Source: Colimorpha_A sp045533115
GTDB taxonomy: Bacteria; Bacillota; Clostridia; Oscillospirales; CAG-272
DNA: 31,893 nucleotides
Direction of reading: 5' to 3'
Assembly (NCBI GenBank): GCA_045533115.1
Contig: JAZSHF010000067.1
Coordinates: 1 to 31,893 of the forward strand
The position numbers were made by a program, and so were the translations under genes. Position 1 is the first letter of the stretch. Every line of letters begins with the position of its first letter. Shown piece by piece: positions 1 to 8,354 of this stretch. Under the pieces are notes generated by a model that worked only from the letters and a program-made list of their open reading frames with translations, was not told where the DNA came from and ran no database searches.

Positions 1-73
1 TTTGATAGGTCGGAGGTGTACGCACAGTAATGTGTTCAGCTGACCGATACTAATTGACCGAGGGCTTGAACTT
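1..73 (+). rRNA. 23S ribosomal RNA, 3' end (partial)
   Basis: The first ~73 bases match the conserved last helix and tail of bacterial 23S rRNA: GATAGGTCGGAGGTGTA, then CAGCTGACCGATACTAAT, then the GACCGAGGGCTTG terminus. The rest of the gene lies upstream of the window. The exact 3' end is uncertain by a few bases. An 8-bp inverted repeat at 66-84 (loop CTA) spans the expected end and may mark the processing region. No 5S rRNA gene follows before the terminator at 143-170. Confidence 0.95.
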
Positions 74-142
74 CTAAAGTTCAAACTACTTGAGTTTCAG
101 TTCCGCTTTGCTTTCCATATTCGGTTGTGAATGAGCATTTAG

Positions 143-170
143 CCTCACCGTTTGGTGAGGTTTTTCTTTT
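143..170 (+). terminator. Intrinsic terminator of the rRNA operon
   Basis: The sequence shows a 7-bp stem, CCTCACC (143-149) with GGTGAGG (154-160), a four-base loop, and a run TTTTTCTTTT. It lies about 70 bases after the 23S end and closes the operon. It is followed by AT-rich sequence up to the next gene. Confidence 0.9.
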
Positions 171-220
171 TATGTCTATTCATTTGAATGCAAATAAACA
201 TTATAATCACAGATATTTGC

Positions 221-249
221 TTGACAAAAATGTCATGCTGAGTTAATCT
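221..249 (+). promoter_or_regulatory. Probable SigA promoter for the unknown gene at 349 and ylmH
   Basis: A perfect -35 TTGACA (221-226) is followed, after 17 bases, by TAATCT (244-249), a weaker -10. The remaining sequence to the start codon at 349 is AT-rich and contains other TATA-like strings around 284-295, so the true -10 could lie closer to the gene. Apart from the rRNA end and its terminator, I see nothing else in 171-348. Confidence 0.45.
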
Positions 250-348
250 GTAATTGATGCACTTTCCATGCTTTTCTTGTATACTATATTGTATTCTAAG
301 AATTTTTATGGGTAATGCAGATCAACAATATGCTTCTTGAGGTCTATA

Positions 349-1191
349 ATGAGAGAACCATACGCTCTATCGCTAGAAAAACAGTATATGCCCTTTGCTA
401 TATTTGACGATGATGGGAACATTACAGGATACAAAAAGGATATGCCTCTTTATGCAAAACGAGCATTGAAGGAGCATCTATTAATGAGCCAGCGTTTTGA
501 TGACGTGACGCGATTTTTATATTATGAAGAGCTGATTGAAAGATTTGGGTTAAAAGACATTGTTCTGGAGGAGAACACGGATATGGCACTTTTTCGCAAA
601 CATAAGCGCAGGTTGATAGCTTCAACCCATAAGCGAATTCCAGATCTTTTAGAAAATCTTGATGAATATCTGGATGTCGTTGATCATACTGACCGCCCTT
701 CTATGTTCTTTCTCGCGTATAAGGATGCTGTGAATATTTGCGCAGAAATTCTTTCATATAAGCCCGCAAGCGAGCTTGATAATCGCGTTCTTCAAACATT
801 GCACTATTTGTTTGGCGATAAAACTGAAATAACCAACAAATTCCTCGACCGTTCAAGCTCAAGCGGAAGATTATCTTATGATGCCGACGAGATTCTTACT
901 CACAAGAATGAGATGACGCCTGACAGCTACGCTTATTTTCTTTCTCTAACAGGACTTGACGAGCTTCGATATACGTATTGCACAGTTACTTTCGGCGGCA
1001 GTAATACATACGATTACATATGTGAAATCAACGATATTTCGGTAGGCGATGACGTAGTTGTTCCCGTTGGCGAAGATGAGGTCGAAAAGCTTGCGAAGGT
1101 AACCGCCATTAATGAATACCGTTACGACGAGGTTCCATATCCCGTCTCTAAAACCAAGAAAATAATTGCAAAATACGGCTGCGGACTTTGA
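349..1191 (+). CDS. Protein of unknown function with a C-terminal PriA-like beta-barrel segment
   Basis: I do not recognise a named family. The chosen ATG at 349 follows a TGAGGT ribosome binding site and gives about 280 residues; an in-frame TTG at 337 is possible but less likely. The N-terminal two thirds are mostly charged and look helical, with no signal peptide or membrane segment. The last ~70 residues read as short beta strands with the pattern Y-DYIC..., then VGDDVVVPVGEDE, then a closing VPYPVSKTKKII. That resembles the 3'-DNA-end-binding barrel of the PriA helicase, where a 'Y-Y-VP...VGDRVLVPFG' pattern is typical. The similarity is by eye and may reflect fold rather than function. 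The stop codon overlaps an alternative TTG start of ylmH, so the two are probably cotranscribed. There is no catalytic motif, and I cannot assign a role. Confidence 0.7.
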   Translation: MREPYALSLEKQYMPFAIFDDDGNITGYKKDMPLYAKRALKEHLLMSQRFDDVTRFLYYEELIERFGLKDIVLEENTDMALFRKHKRRLIASTHKRIPDLLENLDEYLDVVDHTDRPSMFFLAYKDAVNICAEILSYKPASELDNRVLQTLHYLFGDKTEITNKFLDRSSSSGRLSYDADEILTHKNEMTPDSYAYFLSLTGLDELRYTYCTVTFGGSNTYDYICEINDISVGDDVVVPVGEDEVEKLAKVTAINEYRYDEVPYPVSKTKKIIAKYGCGL

Positions 1192-1196
1192 ATTCT

Positions 1197-2006
1197 ATGA
1201 ATAAAACCGAACTGATAAACAAAATATCCTCCGATTCCGAGCGGAAGATTCTGCTTAGTCATATTTTTGACCTTTGCGAGCGTCGAAACGGCAGGAACGT
1301 GATAACGTCAAGCGACTTTATGTCCGAGCCGGACTTGCGTTTGGCTGAAATTTTATTAAATTCGATAAAAACAGAAAGTTTTATGCTTTTCGGCGGATAC
1401 GCTGACGCGGAGCGCAAGTGCGTCGTTTTTTTGCCCGATTATTATACCGAAGATGATATAAATGACAAGCCGTCGCTCTGTGATATTAGCTATATCGAGG
1501 CATCTGTCGACAAATTCAACGAAAAATCGGCGAGCTTTTCGCACCGCGACGTGCTTGGCTCGCTGATGGGACTCGGTATCGAACGGTATTTGATCGGCGA
1601 CATAATTGCAGAGGGCGGATCGGCTGTTTTTACCGTGAAGAGCAAAATGGTGCCGTTTATAACCGAAAACCTGACGAAGATCAGCCGTTATCCCGTGACT
1701 GTCACGGTTTTTGACAAATACGAAATGACGCCGAAGCAGGACTTCGTTTTGGGTTTCGATACTGTGGCGTCAATGCGCCTTGATGCAGTAATTTCGAGCA
1801 TATTTTCTGTATCTCGTACCGCCGCGTCCGACGCGATAAGCGGAGGACACGTCAGTATCAACGGCATCACCGTCACGAAGCCCGATCGTTCCGTTTCCGT
1901 TGATGACAAGCTTACGCTTCGCGGCAAGGGCAAAGCGGTCATTGATTCGGTCAGCGGATTTTCAAAGAAAGGCAGAATTAGGTTTTCCTACCGAAAATAT
2001 AAATAA
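1197..2006 (+). CDS. ylmH: S4-domain RNA-binding protein YlmH
   Basis: YlmH proteins are cytoplasmic S4-domain RNA binders. In Bacillus the gene lies in the cell-division (ylm) cluster, and recent work connects the protein to ribosome-associated quality control on 50S subunits. The central region carries the family hallmark HRDVLGSLMGLGIER followed by IGDI. The C-terminus is a full S4 domain: RLDAVIS..F.VSRTAASDAISGGHVSINGI, then VSVDDKLTLRGKGK. The length of ~269 residues is normal. I prefer the ATG at 1197; an in-frame TTG at 1188 overlaps the previous stop codon. No strong ribosome binding site precedes either start, which suggests translational coupling to the upstream unknown gene. The usual ylm/fts/div neighbours are absent here. 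Confidence 0.9.
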   Translation: MNKTELINKISSDSERKILLSHIFDLCERRNGRNVITSSDFMSEPDLRLAEILLNSIKTESFMLFGGYADAERKCVVFLPDYYTEDDINDKPSLCDISYIEASVDKFNEKSASFSHRDVLGSLMGLGIERYLIGDIIAEGGSAVFTVKSKMVPFITENLTKISRYPVTVTVFDKYEMTPKQDFVLGFDTVASMRLDAVISSIFSVSRTAASDAISGGHVSINGITVTKPDRSVSVDDKLTLRGKGKAVIDSVSGFSKKGRIRFSYRKYK

Positions 2007-2042
2007 AAACGAGCAAAAACACAAAAAAGTTTCTAAAACCTA

Positions 2043-2071
2043 TTGCAATATTGAAAAAATCGTGTTATAAT
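2043..2071 (+). promoter_or_regulatory. SigA-type promoter of rpmE
   Basis: TTGCAA (2043-2048) and a perfect TATAAT (2066-2071) are separated by 17 bases. The promoter lies 40 bases upstream of the rpmE start and indicates that rpmE is transcribed independently of ylmH. The ribosome binding site AAGAGGTG is at 2097-2104. Confidence 0.85.
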
Positions 2072-2110
2072 ATCTCGTAATGTAATTATAAAAGGATAAG
2101 AGGTGCAATA

Positions 2111-2317
2111 ATGAAAGCAGGAATCCATCCCGAATACAAAGAAGTAACCGTAAGATGTGCTTGCGGCGAAGAATTCGTGACCCGCTCCACTAAGGACAGC
2201 ATCCGCGTTGAAATCTGCTCGAAGTGCCATCCGTACTTCACCGGTAAGCAGAAGTTCGTAGACGCAGGCGGACGTGTTGACAAGTTCAAGAGACGTCTTG
2301 CAGCTTCCGGAAAGTAA
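2111..2317 (+). CDS. rpmE: Large ribosomal subunit protein bL31, zinc-binding (C+) form
   Basis: This 68-residue protein starts with the typical MKAGIHPEY and ends in a basic tail, like bL31, which bridges the two ribosomal subunits near the central protuberance. It carries the four zinc-binding cysteines of the C+ paralogue: C16 and C18 (CAC) and C36 and C39 (CSKC). Family knowledge: the C+ form is the zinc-replete version, and many bacteria also hold a zinc-free C- copy expressed in zinc starvation; none is seen here. The gene has its own strong promoter and a downstream hairpin terminator, so it is probably monocistronic with some read-through into hflX. Confidence 0.97.
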   Translation: MKAGIHPEYKEVTVRCACGEEFVTRSTKDSIRVEICSKCHPYFTGKQKFVDAGGRVDKFKRRLAASGK

Positions 2318-2331
2318 TAGGAACGAGTTAT

Positions 2332-2387
2332 ACGGGACAGTTCTGTCCCGTAAAAGCGGGGACAGGTATCTGTCCCCTTGTTTTTTT
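2332..2387 (+). terminator. Two tandem palindromes; the second is the rpmE terminator
   Basis: The first palindrome (about 2333-2352) pairs ACGGGACAG with CTGTCCCGT around a 2-base loop. The second pairs GGGGACAG (2358-2365) with CTGTCCCC (2370-2377) and is followed by TTGTTTTTTT, so it looks like a Rho-independent terminator. Both share the GGGACAG/CTGTCCC core, which suggests a duplicated REP-like palindrome recruited as a terminator. The hflX ribosome binding site begins only 7 bases after the T-run. Confidence 0.85.
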
Positions 2388-2407
2388 CTATGTCGGAGGT
2401 GAAAAAT

Positions 2408-3700
2408 ATGGAAGTAACCGAAAAGATACAAATTGAAAAAGCGGCGATAGTCGGCGTCGTGACGTATGAAAATCCCGCAGAGGAATGTGAAGCGTCGCTT
2501 GACGAGCTTGAAAGACTGCTCGATACAGCGGGAGGCGAGGTCGCGGTGCGCCTTGTGCAGAATAAGGAAAACCCGGACGTCCGTACCTTTCTCGGAAGCG
2601 GAAAGATAAAGGAGCTTCGCGAGCTTTGTCAAAATGAGGGCATAACCCTCGTCGTTTGTGACTCCGAGCTTTCTCCGTCGCAGATAAGAAATATGGAGGA
2701 CGTGCTTAACGAGGGTGACAGCGAGCCGATACGCGTTATCGACCGTTCGATGCTAATTCTCGACATCTTCGCGCTCCACGCAACGAGTGCTGAGGGTAAA
2801 TTGCAGGTCGAGCTTGCACAGCTCAAATATACCGTTCCGCGTCTTATCGGCAAGGGACTTTCCCTTTCCCGTCAGGGCGGCAGCGGAAGTATCGCGGCAA
2901 GAGGACCGGGTGAAACGAAGCTCGAGCTTGACCGCCGTCATATAAAGCGCCGTATGCAGGCATTATCAACCGAGCTTGAGGAGCTTGAACAGCGCCGCGC
3001 AACGCAGAGAAAGCAGCGCGACCGTTCGGGAATCTGCAAGGTTGCGATCGTCGGATACACTAACGCGGGAAAGAGCACCCTCCTCAACCGCCTGACCGAC
3101 GCGGGCATACTTGCCGAGGATAAGCTATTTGCGACGCTTGATCCGACGACGAGAAAATTCGCGCTTCCCGACGGAACCGAAATTTTGCTTGTTGATACCG
3201 TCGGATTCATAAGAAACCTGCCTCACCACCTGATAAAAGCGTTCCGTTCGACGCTGGATGAGGCGGCGTATTCCGATATTATCATAATGATGACCGACGC
3301 GTCGGACAAGGAAAATCAGGCACAGCTTGAGGTGACGGAAAAGCTTCTTTCCGACCTCGACGCAGGCGGAAAGCCGACGCTTTGCGTATTCAATAAATGC
3401 GATAACGAGGGCGAAAGTATACCGAAGCCCCCGACGTCGGTGCCGAGCGAAAACGTATTTTATATTTCGGCAAAAACGGGACAGAACGTTGACGCGCTCA
3501 TTACACGCTTAAGCGAGATAGTGAACGAAAAAACCTCGCGTCTCGTCTTTGAAATTCCTATGGCAAGACAAGACGAGGTCGCTAAAATGTATCGTTTTGC
3601 GAAGGTCGAAAGCGTCGATTACGAGGGCAAAAATACCGTTGTCACGGCAGTCTGTGACAGCCGCGCGAAGGGAATGTTTGAAAAGTGGCTCAAGAAGTAA
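2408..3700 (+). CDS. hflX: GTPase HflX
   Basis: HflX is a TRAFAC GTPase that binds the 50S subunit and splits stalled or hibernating 70S ribosomes, notably under heat stress. The ATG at 2408 follows GGAGGTG (2395-2401) at ideal spacing and gives 430 residues; upstream in-frame starts overlap the terminator and are rejected. The N-terminal nucleotide-binding domain and glycine-rich linker are present (FLGSGK, LSRQGGSGSIAARGPGETKLE). They are followed by a predicted coiled coil and the G domain: G1 GYTNAGKST (~216-224), DPTTRK, G3 DTVGF (~263), G4 NKCD (~329) and G5 SAKTG. Length is normal for Firmicutes. The last 16 bases overlap the yigZ reading frame, so the two are cotranscribed and probably translationally coupled. 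Confidence 0.96.
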   Translation: MEVTEKIQIEKAAIVGVVTYENPAEECEASLDELERLLDTAGGEVAVRLVQNKENPDVRTFLGSGKIKELRELCQNEGITLVVCDSELSPSQIRNMEDVLNEGDSEPIRVIDRSMLILDIFALHATSAEGKLQVELAQLKYTVPRLIGKGLSLSRQGGSGSIAARGPGETKLELDRRHIKRRMQALSTELEELEQRRATQRKQRDRSGICKVAIVGYTNAGKSTLLNRLTDAGILAEDKLFATLDPTTRKFALPDGTEILLVDTVGFIRNLPHHLIKAFRSTLDEAAYSDIIIMMTDASDKENQAQLEVTEKLLSDLDAGGKPTLCVFNKCDNEGESIPKPPTSVPSENVFYISAKTGQNVDALITRLSEIVNEKTSRLVFEIPMARQDEVAKMYRFAKVESVDYEGKNTVVTAVCDSRAKGMFEKWLKK

Positions 3701-4308
3701 GAATAACTCTCGAAAAGTACGGAGAGGCGGAATTTACCGAGAAAAAATCGGTGTTTATCAGCTACGCATCGCCCGTAAACAGCGAGGAAGAGGCGATTGA
3801 ATTTATCAATGCCATAAAGAAGAAGCACGGCGACGCGCGCCATAACGTCTACGCGTATATGGTCGGGTCGAATATCGCGCGCTATTCCGACGCGGGCGAG
3901 CCGCAGGGAACCGCGGGAATACCCGTTCTCGACGTTATAAGAAAAAGCGGATTTACCGACGCGGTCATCGTCGTTGCGCGCTATTTCGGCGGAATTTTGC
4001 TCGGCGCGGGCGGACTTGTCCGCGCTTATTCGACGGCGGCGAAAATGGCGGTAGATGAAGCGAAGATAGTGACATACAGCATCTATCGTCAGTTTGACCT
4101 CGTGTTGAATTATACAGACCATGGAAAAATAACGACGCTTCTTGCGTCGGCAGACCCGATAAACGACGGCATAGATTACGCCGAAAACGTAAAAATTTCC
4201 CTTGCCTTGCCGATAGACAAATACGATGATTTTAAGGAAAAAGTCCTCGAAATAACGGCGGGCAGAGCGGTGTTCGTCGATAACGGAACGAGATTCGATA
4301 AACAGTAA
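3685..4308 (+). CDS. YigZ/IMPACT family protein (UPF0029)
   Basis: The 207-residue protein has the bacterial YigZ architecture: an N-terminal IMPACT domain and a C-terminal DUF1949-type segment. Diagnostic stretches are FTEKKSVFISYASPV, HGDARHNVYAYMVG, DAGEPQGTAGIPVLDVI and VARYFGGILLGAGGLVRAYSTAAK. Eukaryotic IMPACT/YIH1 proteins regulate the GCN2 kinase, but the bacterial role is not settled; binding to nucleic acid or the translation apparatus has been suggested. The start is a GTG inside the 3' end of hflX, preceded by GAAGGGA. This start gives the expected N-terminus and implies coupling to hflX. The gene is closed by a strong terminator. Confidence 0.92.
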   Translation: MAQEVRITLEKYGEAEFTEKKSVFISYASPVNSEEEAIEFINAIKKKHGDARHNVYAYMVGSNIARYSDAGEPQGTAGIPVLDVIRKSGFTDAVIVVARYFGGILLGAGGLVRAYSTAAKMAVDEAKIVTYSIYRQFDLVLNYTDHGKITTLLASADPINDGIDYAENVKISLALPIDKYDDFKEKVLEITAGRAVFVDNGTRFDKQ

Positions 4309-4314
4309 AAAACG

Positions 4315-4341
4315 AGAGAACGCTTGCGTTCTCTTGTTTTT
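4315..4341 (+). terminator. Intrinsic terminator after yigZ
   Basis: AGAGAACGC (4315-4323) pairs with GCGTTCTCT (4326-4334), followed by TGTTTTT. It ends the hflX-yigZ unit and separates it from dgt. Confidence 0.9.
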
Positions 4342-4426
4342 CGACACAAAAAAGAGGACTTTTTGCATTTTTTGCGTATATTATGTTTGATAAACATTTC
4401 TATTCTTTTGTGAACGGAGGTTTTAT

Positions 4427-5413
4427 ATGACCGTTACCGAAATGATAAACGAAAGAGAAAAGGAATCTCTATCCGAATTTGCATTTTTGTCGGCAAACAC
4501 GAAGGGCAGAGATTACCCTATAAATCCGTGTGATCTTCGCGGCGAATTTCAGCGCGACCGCGATAGAATTATTCACAGTAAGGCGTTCCGCCGACTGATG
4601 CACAAGACGCAGGTCTTCCTCTCCCCTGAGGCGGATCACTACCGCACACGTCTTACTCATACTCTGGAGGTAAGCCAAGTAGCAAGAAGTATTGCAAGAG
4701 CGTTGCGCTTAAACGAGGATTTGGCAGAAGCAATAGCGCTCGGCCACGACCTCGGACATACGCCCTTCGGTCACGCGGGCGAAAGGGTGCTCCGCCGTTG
4801 CTACGACCCGTCGTTTGCACATTACGAGCAGAGTATTCGTGTCGTTGAAAAGCTTGAAAAACTCAACCTCACCTGGGAGGTTCGCGACGGCATTCTGCAC
4901 CATACAAAGGGCGGTGCGTCCACCCTTGAAGGAAAGCTTATCCTTGAAGCGGACCATATCGCGTACATAAACCATGATATCGACGACGCCTGCCGCGCGG
5001 GAGTTCTTCGTTATTCTGACATTCCGTCAGACATAATCGAGACCCTCGGCTATACTCACGGCGAGCGTATAAATACGATGGCGCTTAGCATCATAAGAGC
5101 GAGCGAGGGCAGACCGGCTATCGAAATGGAGCCGAAGATTCGCGAGGCGACAGACCGCCTGCACGAGTTCCTTTACGAAAACGTGTATAGAAACCCGATC
5201 GCAAAGGGCGAGGAGGGAAAAGCGGAGGAGCTGCTTGAAAAGCTCTACGACTACTTCATTTCCCACCCCGAGGAAATGCCCGACGAGCATAGAAACACGG
5301 CGGAAAGAGAGGGCGTATCCCGCGCAGTCTGCGACCACATCTCGTGTATGACCGACAGATACGCTATAAATCTTTACAAAAAGCTGTTTATGCCCGACCC
5401 TTGGAGGGGATGA
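4427..5413 (+). CDS. dgt: HD-domain deoxyguanosinetriphosphate triphosphohydrolase-like protein
   Basis: Members hydrolyse dNTPs to deoxynucleosides and triphosphate, and so affect the dNTP pool. Type-2 family members of this length (328 residues) are often only dGTPase-like, so substrate is inferred. The HD metal site is intact: H78 in RLTHTLEV, H107-D108 in GHDLGHTPFGH, and a downstream acidic cluster HDIDD (~183-187). The N-terminal FQRDRDRIIHSKAFRRLMHKTQV is the family hallmark. ATG 4427 follows CGGAGG at good spacing. A TATTAT-like element near 4379 could be a -10 box, but no convincing -35 is visible. dgt, dnaG and rpoD are 25 and 15 bases apart, a recurrent Clostridia operon linking nucleotide pool, primase and main sigma factor. 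Confidence 0.93.
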   Translation: MTVTEMINEREKESLSEFAFLSANTKGRDYPINPCDLRGEFQRDRDRIIHSKAFRRLMHKTQVFLSPEADHYRTRLTHTLEVSQVARSIARALRLNEDLAEAIALGHDLGHTPFGHAGERVLRRCYDPSFAHYEQSIRVVEKLEKLNLTWEVRDGILHHTKGGASTLEGKLILEADHIAYINHDIDDACRAGVLRYSDIPSDIIETLGYTHGERINTMALSIIRASEGRPAIEMEPKIREATDRLHEFLYENVYRNPIAKGEEGKAEELLEKLYDYFISHPEEMPDEHRNTAEREGVSRAVCDHISCMTDRYAINLYKKLFMPDPWRG

Positions 5414-5438
5414 TAAAAAATCTTAAAGGAGGGAAATA

Positions 5439-7166
5439 ATGATATCACCGCAAATCATCGAAGAAATCAAATACCGAAACGATATAGAAGAAGTAATATC
5501 ACAGCACGTTTCCCTCAAAAGAGCGGGGAACAACCTGAACGGTCTATGCCCGTTCCATAGCGAGAAAACGCCGTCGTTCACGGTATTTACGGGAACTAAA
5601 TCCTTCTACTGCTTCGGTTGCGGAGCGGGAGGCGACGTAATTTCGTTCGTTATGAGGACGGAAAATCTAACATACGTTGACGCCCTGCGAACTCTCGCTA
5701 AGCGTTCGGGAATCGAGATTCCCGAGGACGATAAAAGTCAGCAGTACGGAGTCCGACGTGAGCGAATAATCGAAATGAACAAGGACGCGGCGCGCTTCTT
5801 CCACGAATGTCTGAAAAACAGTAAAGAGGCTCAGGAATACGTCGCGAAAAGAAAGCTCTCGACACCCCTCATCAAGCATTTCGGCGTCGGATATGCACCG
5901 AACGACTTTGAGGCACTTGCAAAGTATTTGCGAAGCAAGGGCTATACGCAGGAGGAAATGAAAGAGGGTTTCCTCTGCTCGGTAAGCAAGAAAAACGGAA
6001 GATCCTACGACATTTTCCGAAATAGAATAATGTTTCCGATAATTGACGTCAAGGGCGACATAATCGCCTTCGGCGGACGAACGTTAAGTAACGACAAGGC
6101 GGAAGCGAAGTATATAAATACGAACGACACGCCGGTCTTCAACAAAAGGCGAAACCTTTTCGCTCTGAATTACGCGAAAAATTCCTGCTCAGAGCAGATG
6201 ATACTCTGCGAGGGATATATGGACGTTATAAGCCTGCACGGTGCCGGATTTACGAACGCAGTCGCGTCCTGCGGTACGGCGTTCACATCCGATCAGGCAC
6301 GGCTTATGAAGAAATATACGAAAAGCGCGATTATATGCTTCGACGCTGACGAAGCGGGACAGAGAAATGCCGATAAGGTATTCAAGCTTCTTTCCGAAGT
6401 CGGACTTGAAGCGAAGCTTCTTAAGGTAGAAAACGCAAAGGACCCCGATGAGTTTATCGGAAAATTCGGAAAAGAGGCGTTTACACGCCTTCTTAACAGA
6501 AGCCGAAGCCGATTTGACTTCAAATTCTCGTCGATAATCTCAAAGTATAACCTGAACGACGCAAGCGACAAGGTAAAGGCAGCCGCCGAGCTTTCCGACC
6601 TGCTTGCGGTCGGCTGGAGCGAGGTCGAGCGCGACGTATATTCGCGACAGGTGTCAAAGCAGCTTGACGTTTCCCTTGAAAGCTTCAAGGCGGATATTAA
6701 GCGCAAGATGTCGAAAAATGAAAAAGCGGAGAAAAGGGACGTCAAGAGAAGCGTAATGATGTCGACGGAGGGATACGGAGACCGTATAAATCCCGATCGG
6801 CTTATAAATCAGGGCGCGGCGGGTGCCGAGGACGCGATCCTCGGAATACTTGCAACCTATCCCGAGCTTATCCCGAAGGCAAAGGATAAGGCGGGACTTA
6901 CCGAGGACGATTTCGTGACCGAGTTCAACCGCAGGGTATATGCAAAAATGACGGAGCTCGGAAACGGCTTTGATATAGGTCTCATTGGCGACGATTTCAG
7001 TCAAGAGGAGATCTCGCGCATCGTGCGAAACTCCGTCTCACGTCAGTCGCTTACCGATAACGGCGAAAAGGTGCTTATCGAATGTATTGACCGTCTCAAA
7101 GCATTGAAGCAAAAGAAAAATCAGTCTCTTGAGGACCTTATAGCAAGTAAACGAAATAAGATATAA
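5439..7166 (+). CDS. dnaG: DNA primase
   Basis: DnaG makes the RNA primers for replication. The N-terminal CHC2 zinc-binding domain has C37, H40, C58 and C61 (LCPFH and YCFGC). The TOPRIM catalytic core carries the conserved Glu in CEGYMD (E258) and the metal-binding pair in CFDADEAG (D302, D304). The C-terminal ~130 residues are the less conserved helicase-binding domain. The length of 575 residues is normal for Firmicutes. AAAGGAGGG lies just upstream of the ATG. The gene sits between dgt and rpoD, the classic macromolecular-synthesis arrangement minus rpsU, which here is found alone at the end of the window. Confidence 0.97.
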   Translation: MISPQIIEEIKYRNDIEEVISQHVSLKRAGNNLNGLCPFHSEKTPSFTVFTGTKSFYCFGCGAGGDVISFVMRTENLTYVDALRTLAKRSGIEIPEDDKSQQYGVRRERIIEMNKDAARFFHECLKNSKEAQEYVAKRKLSTPLIKHFGVGYAPNDFEALAKYLRSKGYTQEEMKEGFLCSVSKKNGRSYDIFRNRIMFPIIDVKGDIIAFGGRTLSNDKAEAKYINTNDTPVFNKRRNLFALNYAKNSCSEQMILCEGYMDVISLHGAGFTNAVASCGTAFTSDQARLMKKYTKSAIICFDADEAGQRNADKVFKLLSEVGLEAKLLKVENAKDPDEFIGKFGKEAFTRLLNRSRSRFDFKFSSIISKYNLNDASDKVKAAAELSDLLAVGWSEVERDVYSRQVSKQLDVSLESFKADIKRKMSKNEKAEKRDVKRSVMMSTEGYGDRINPDRLINQGAAGAEDAILGILATYPELIPKAKDKAGLTEDDFVTEFNRRVYAKMTELGNGFDIGLIGDDFSQEEISRIVRNSVSRQSLTDNGEKVLIECIDRLKALKQKKNQSLEDLIASKRNKI

Positions 7167-7181
7167 AACGAGGGTAAAGAA

Positions 7182-8330
7182 ATGGAAAACAATACGAACA
7201 GCAACGCAAGCAATCCTGTAATTGAAGCGGCTTCCGCTAACGGCGAAAAAAAATTCGACGTCCGCGAGCTTATAGAAAAAGGTAAGGCAAAGGGCTCCCT
7301 TTCTCAGAGCGACATAATGGAGGCGTTCGAGGATTCCGATTACGACATAGAGCAGGTCGAAAAGCTTTATGAGGTTCTCGAGGGTATGGGCATTGAGGTA
7401 ACGGGTTACCTCGACACTCCCGAATTTCAGACGATCGAAAACGAGGTCGAGCGCTATGAAAGCGCAGAGGATATGGAAAAGATGCTCACTCAGGAGGGGC
7501 TTTCCATTGACGACCCCGTTCGTATGTATCTCAAGGAGATCGGTACCGTGCCGCTTCTCGACTCCGAGCGTGAACTTATGCTCGCAGAGAAAATGACGGA
7601 GGGTGACGCGAAGGCAAAGGACGAGCTTGTAAGAGCAAACCTTCGTCTTGTCGTTTCGATCGCAAAGAGATACGTTGGTAAGGGAATGTTCTTCCTCGAC
7701 CTCATTCAGGAGGGAAACCTCGGACTTATGAAGGCGGTTGAAAAATTCGACTACCGCAAGGGCTATAAGTTCTCGACTTATGCAACCTGGTGGATCAGAC
7801 AGGCGATCACAAGAGCAATAGCCGATCAGGCAAGAACGATCCGTATCCCCGTCCATATGGTAGAAACGATCCATAAGGTCTCCCGTATCCAAAGACAGCT
7901 TCTTCAGGAGCTTGGCCACGAGGCAAGCGCCGAGGAGATCGCAGAGCACATGGGAATGAGCGCCGATAAGGTAAGAGAGATAATGAAGATATCTCAGGAT
8001 CCCGTTTCGCTTGAAATGCCGATAGGCGAGGAAGAGGATTCCCACCTCGGCGACTTTATCGAGGACGATTCTAATCCCGCGCCTGCCGACGTTGCGGCGC
8101 AGAGACTCTTAAGCGAGCAGCTTAACGAGGTCCTTCACACCCTTACTCCCCGTGAGGAGCAGGTGCTTAAGCTCCGCTTCGGACTTGTCGATGGCAGAGC
8201 AAGAACCCTTGAAGAGGTTGGCAAGGAGTTCCATATAACGAGAGAAAGAATCAGACAGATAGAGGCAAAGGCGCTCCGTAAGCTCCGTCATCCGAGCCGT
8301 TCTAAGCGTTTGCGCGATTATCTTGATTAA
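7182..8330 (+). CDS. rpoD: RNA polymerase primary sigma factor SigA/RpoD
   Basis: The 382-residue protein has a short region 1.1 (about residues 25-70), then region 1.2 (DDPVRMYLKEIGTVPLL). Region 2 contains the core-binding and -10-recognition stretches (NLRLVVSIAKRY, DLIQEGNLGLMKAVEKFDY, KFSTYATWWIRQAITRAIAD). Region 3 follows, then region 4.2 with the helix-turn-helix ITRERIRQIEAKALRKLRHP that contacts the -35. It matches Firmicutes SigA in length and lacks the large insertion seen in proteobacterial RpoD. The many TTGACA/TATAAT promoters in the window fit this factor. It starts 15 bases after dnaG. No clear terminator follows; the next promoter begins 24 bases downstream. Confidence 0.98.
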   Translation: MENNTNSNASNPVIEAASANGEKKFDVRELIEKGKAKGSLSQSDIMEAFEDSDYDIEQVEKLYEVLEGMGIEVTGYLDTPEFQTIENEVERYESAEDMEKMLTQEGLSIDDPVRMYLKEIGTVPLLDSERELMLAEKMTEGDAKAKDELVRANLRLVVSIAKRYVGKGMFFLDLIQEGNLGLMKAVEKFDYRKGYKFSTYATWWIRQAITRAIADQARTIRIPVHMVETIHKVSRIQRQLLQELGHEASAEEIAEHMGMSADKVREIMKISQDPVSLEMPIGEEEDSHLGDFIEDDSNPAPADVAAQRLLSEQLNEVLHTLTPREEQVLKLRFGLVDGRARTLEEVGKEFHITRERIRQIEAKALRKLRHPSRSKRLRDYLD

Positions 8331-8354
8331 ATAACGGCGGTCGACAAAATCGGC

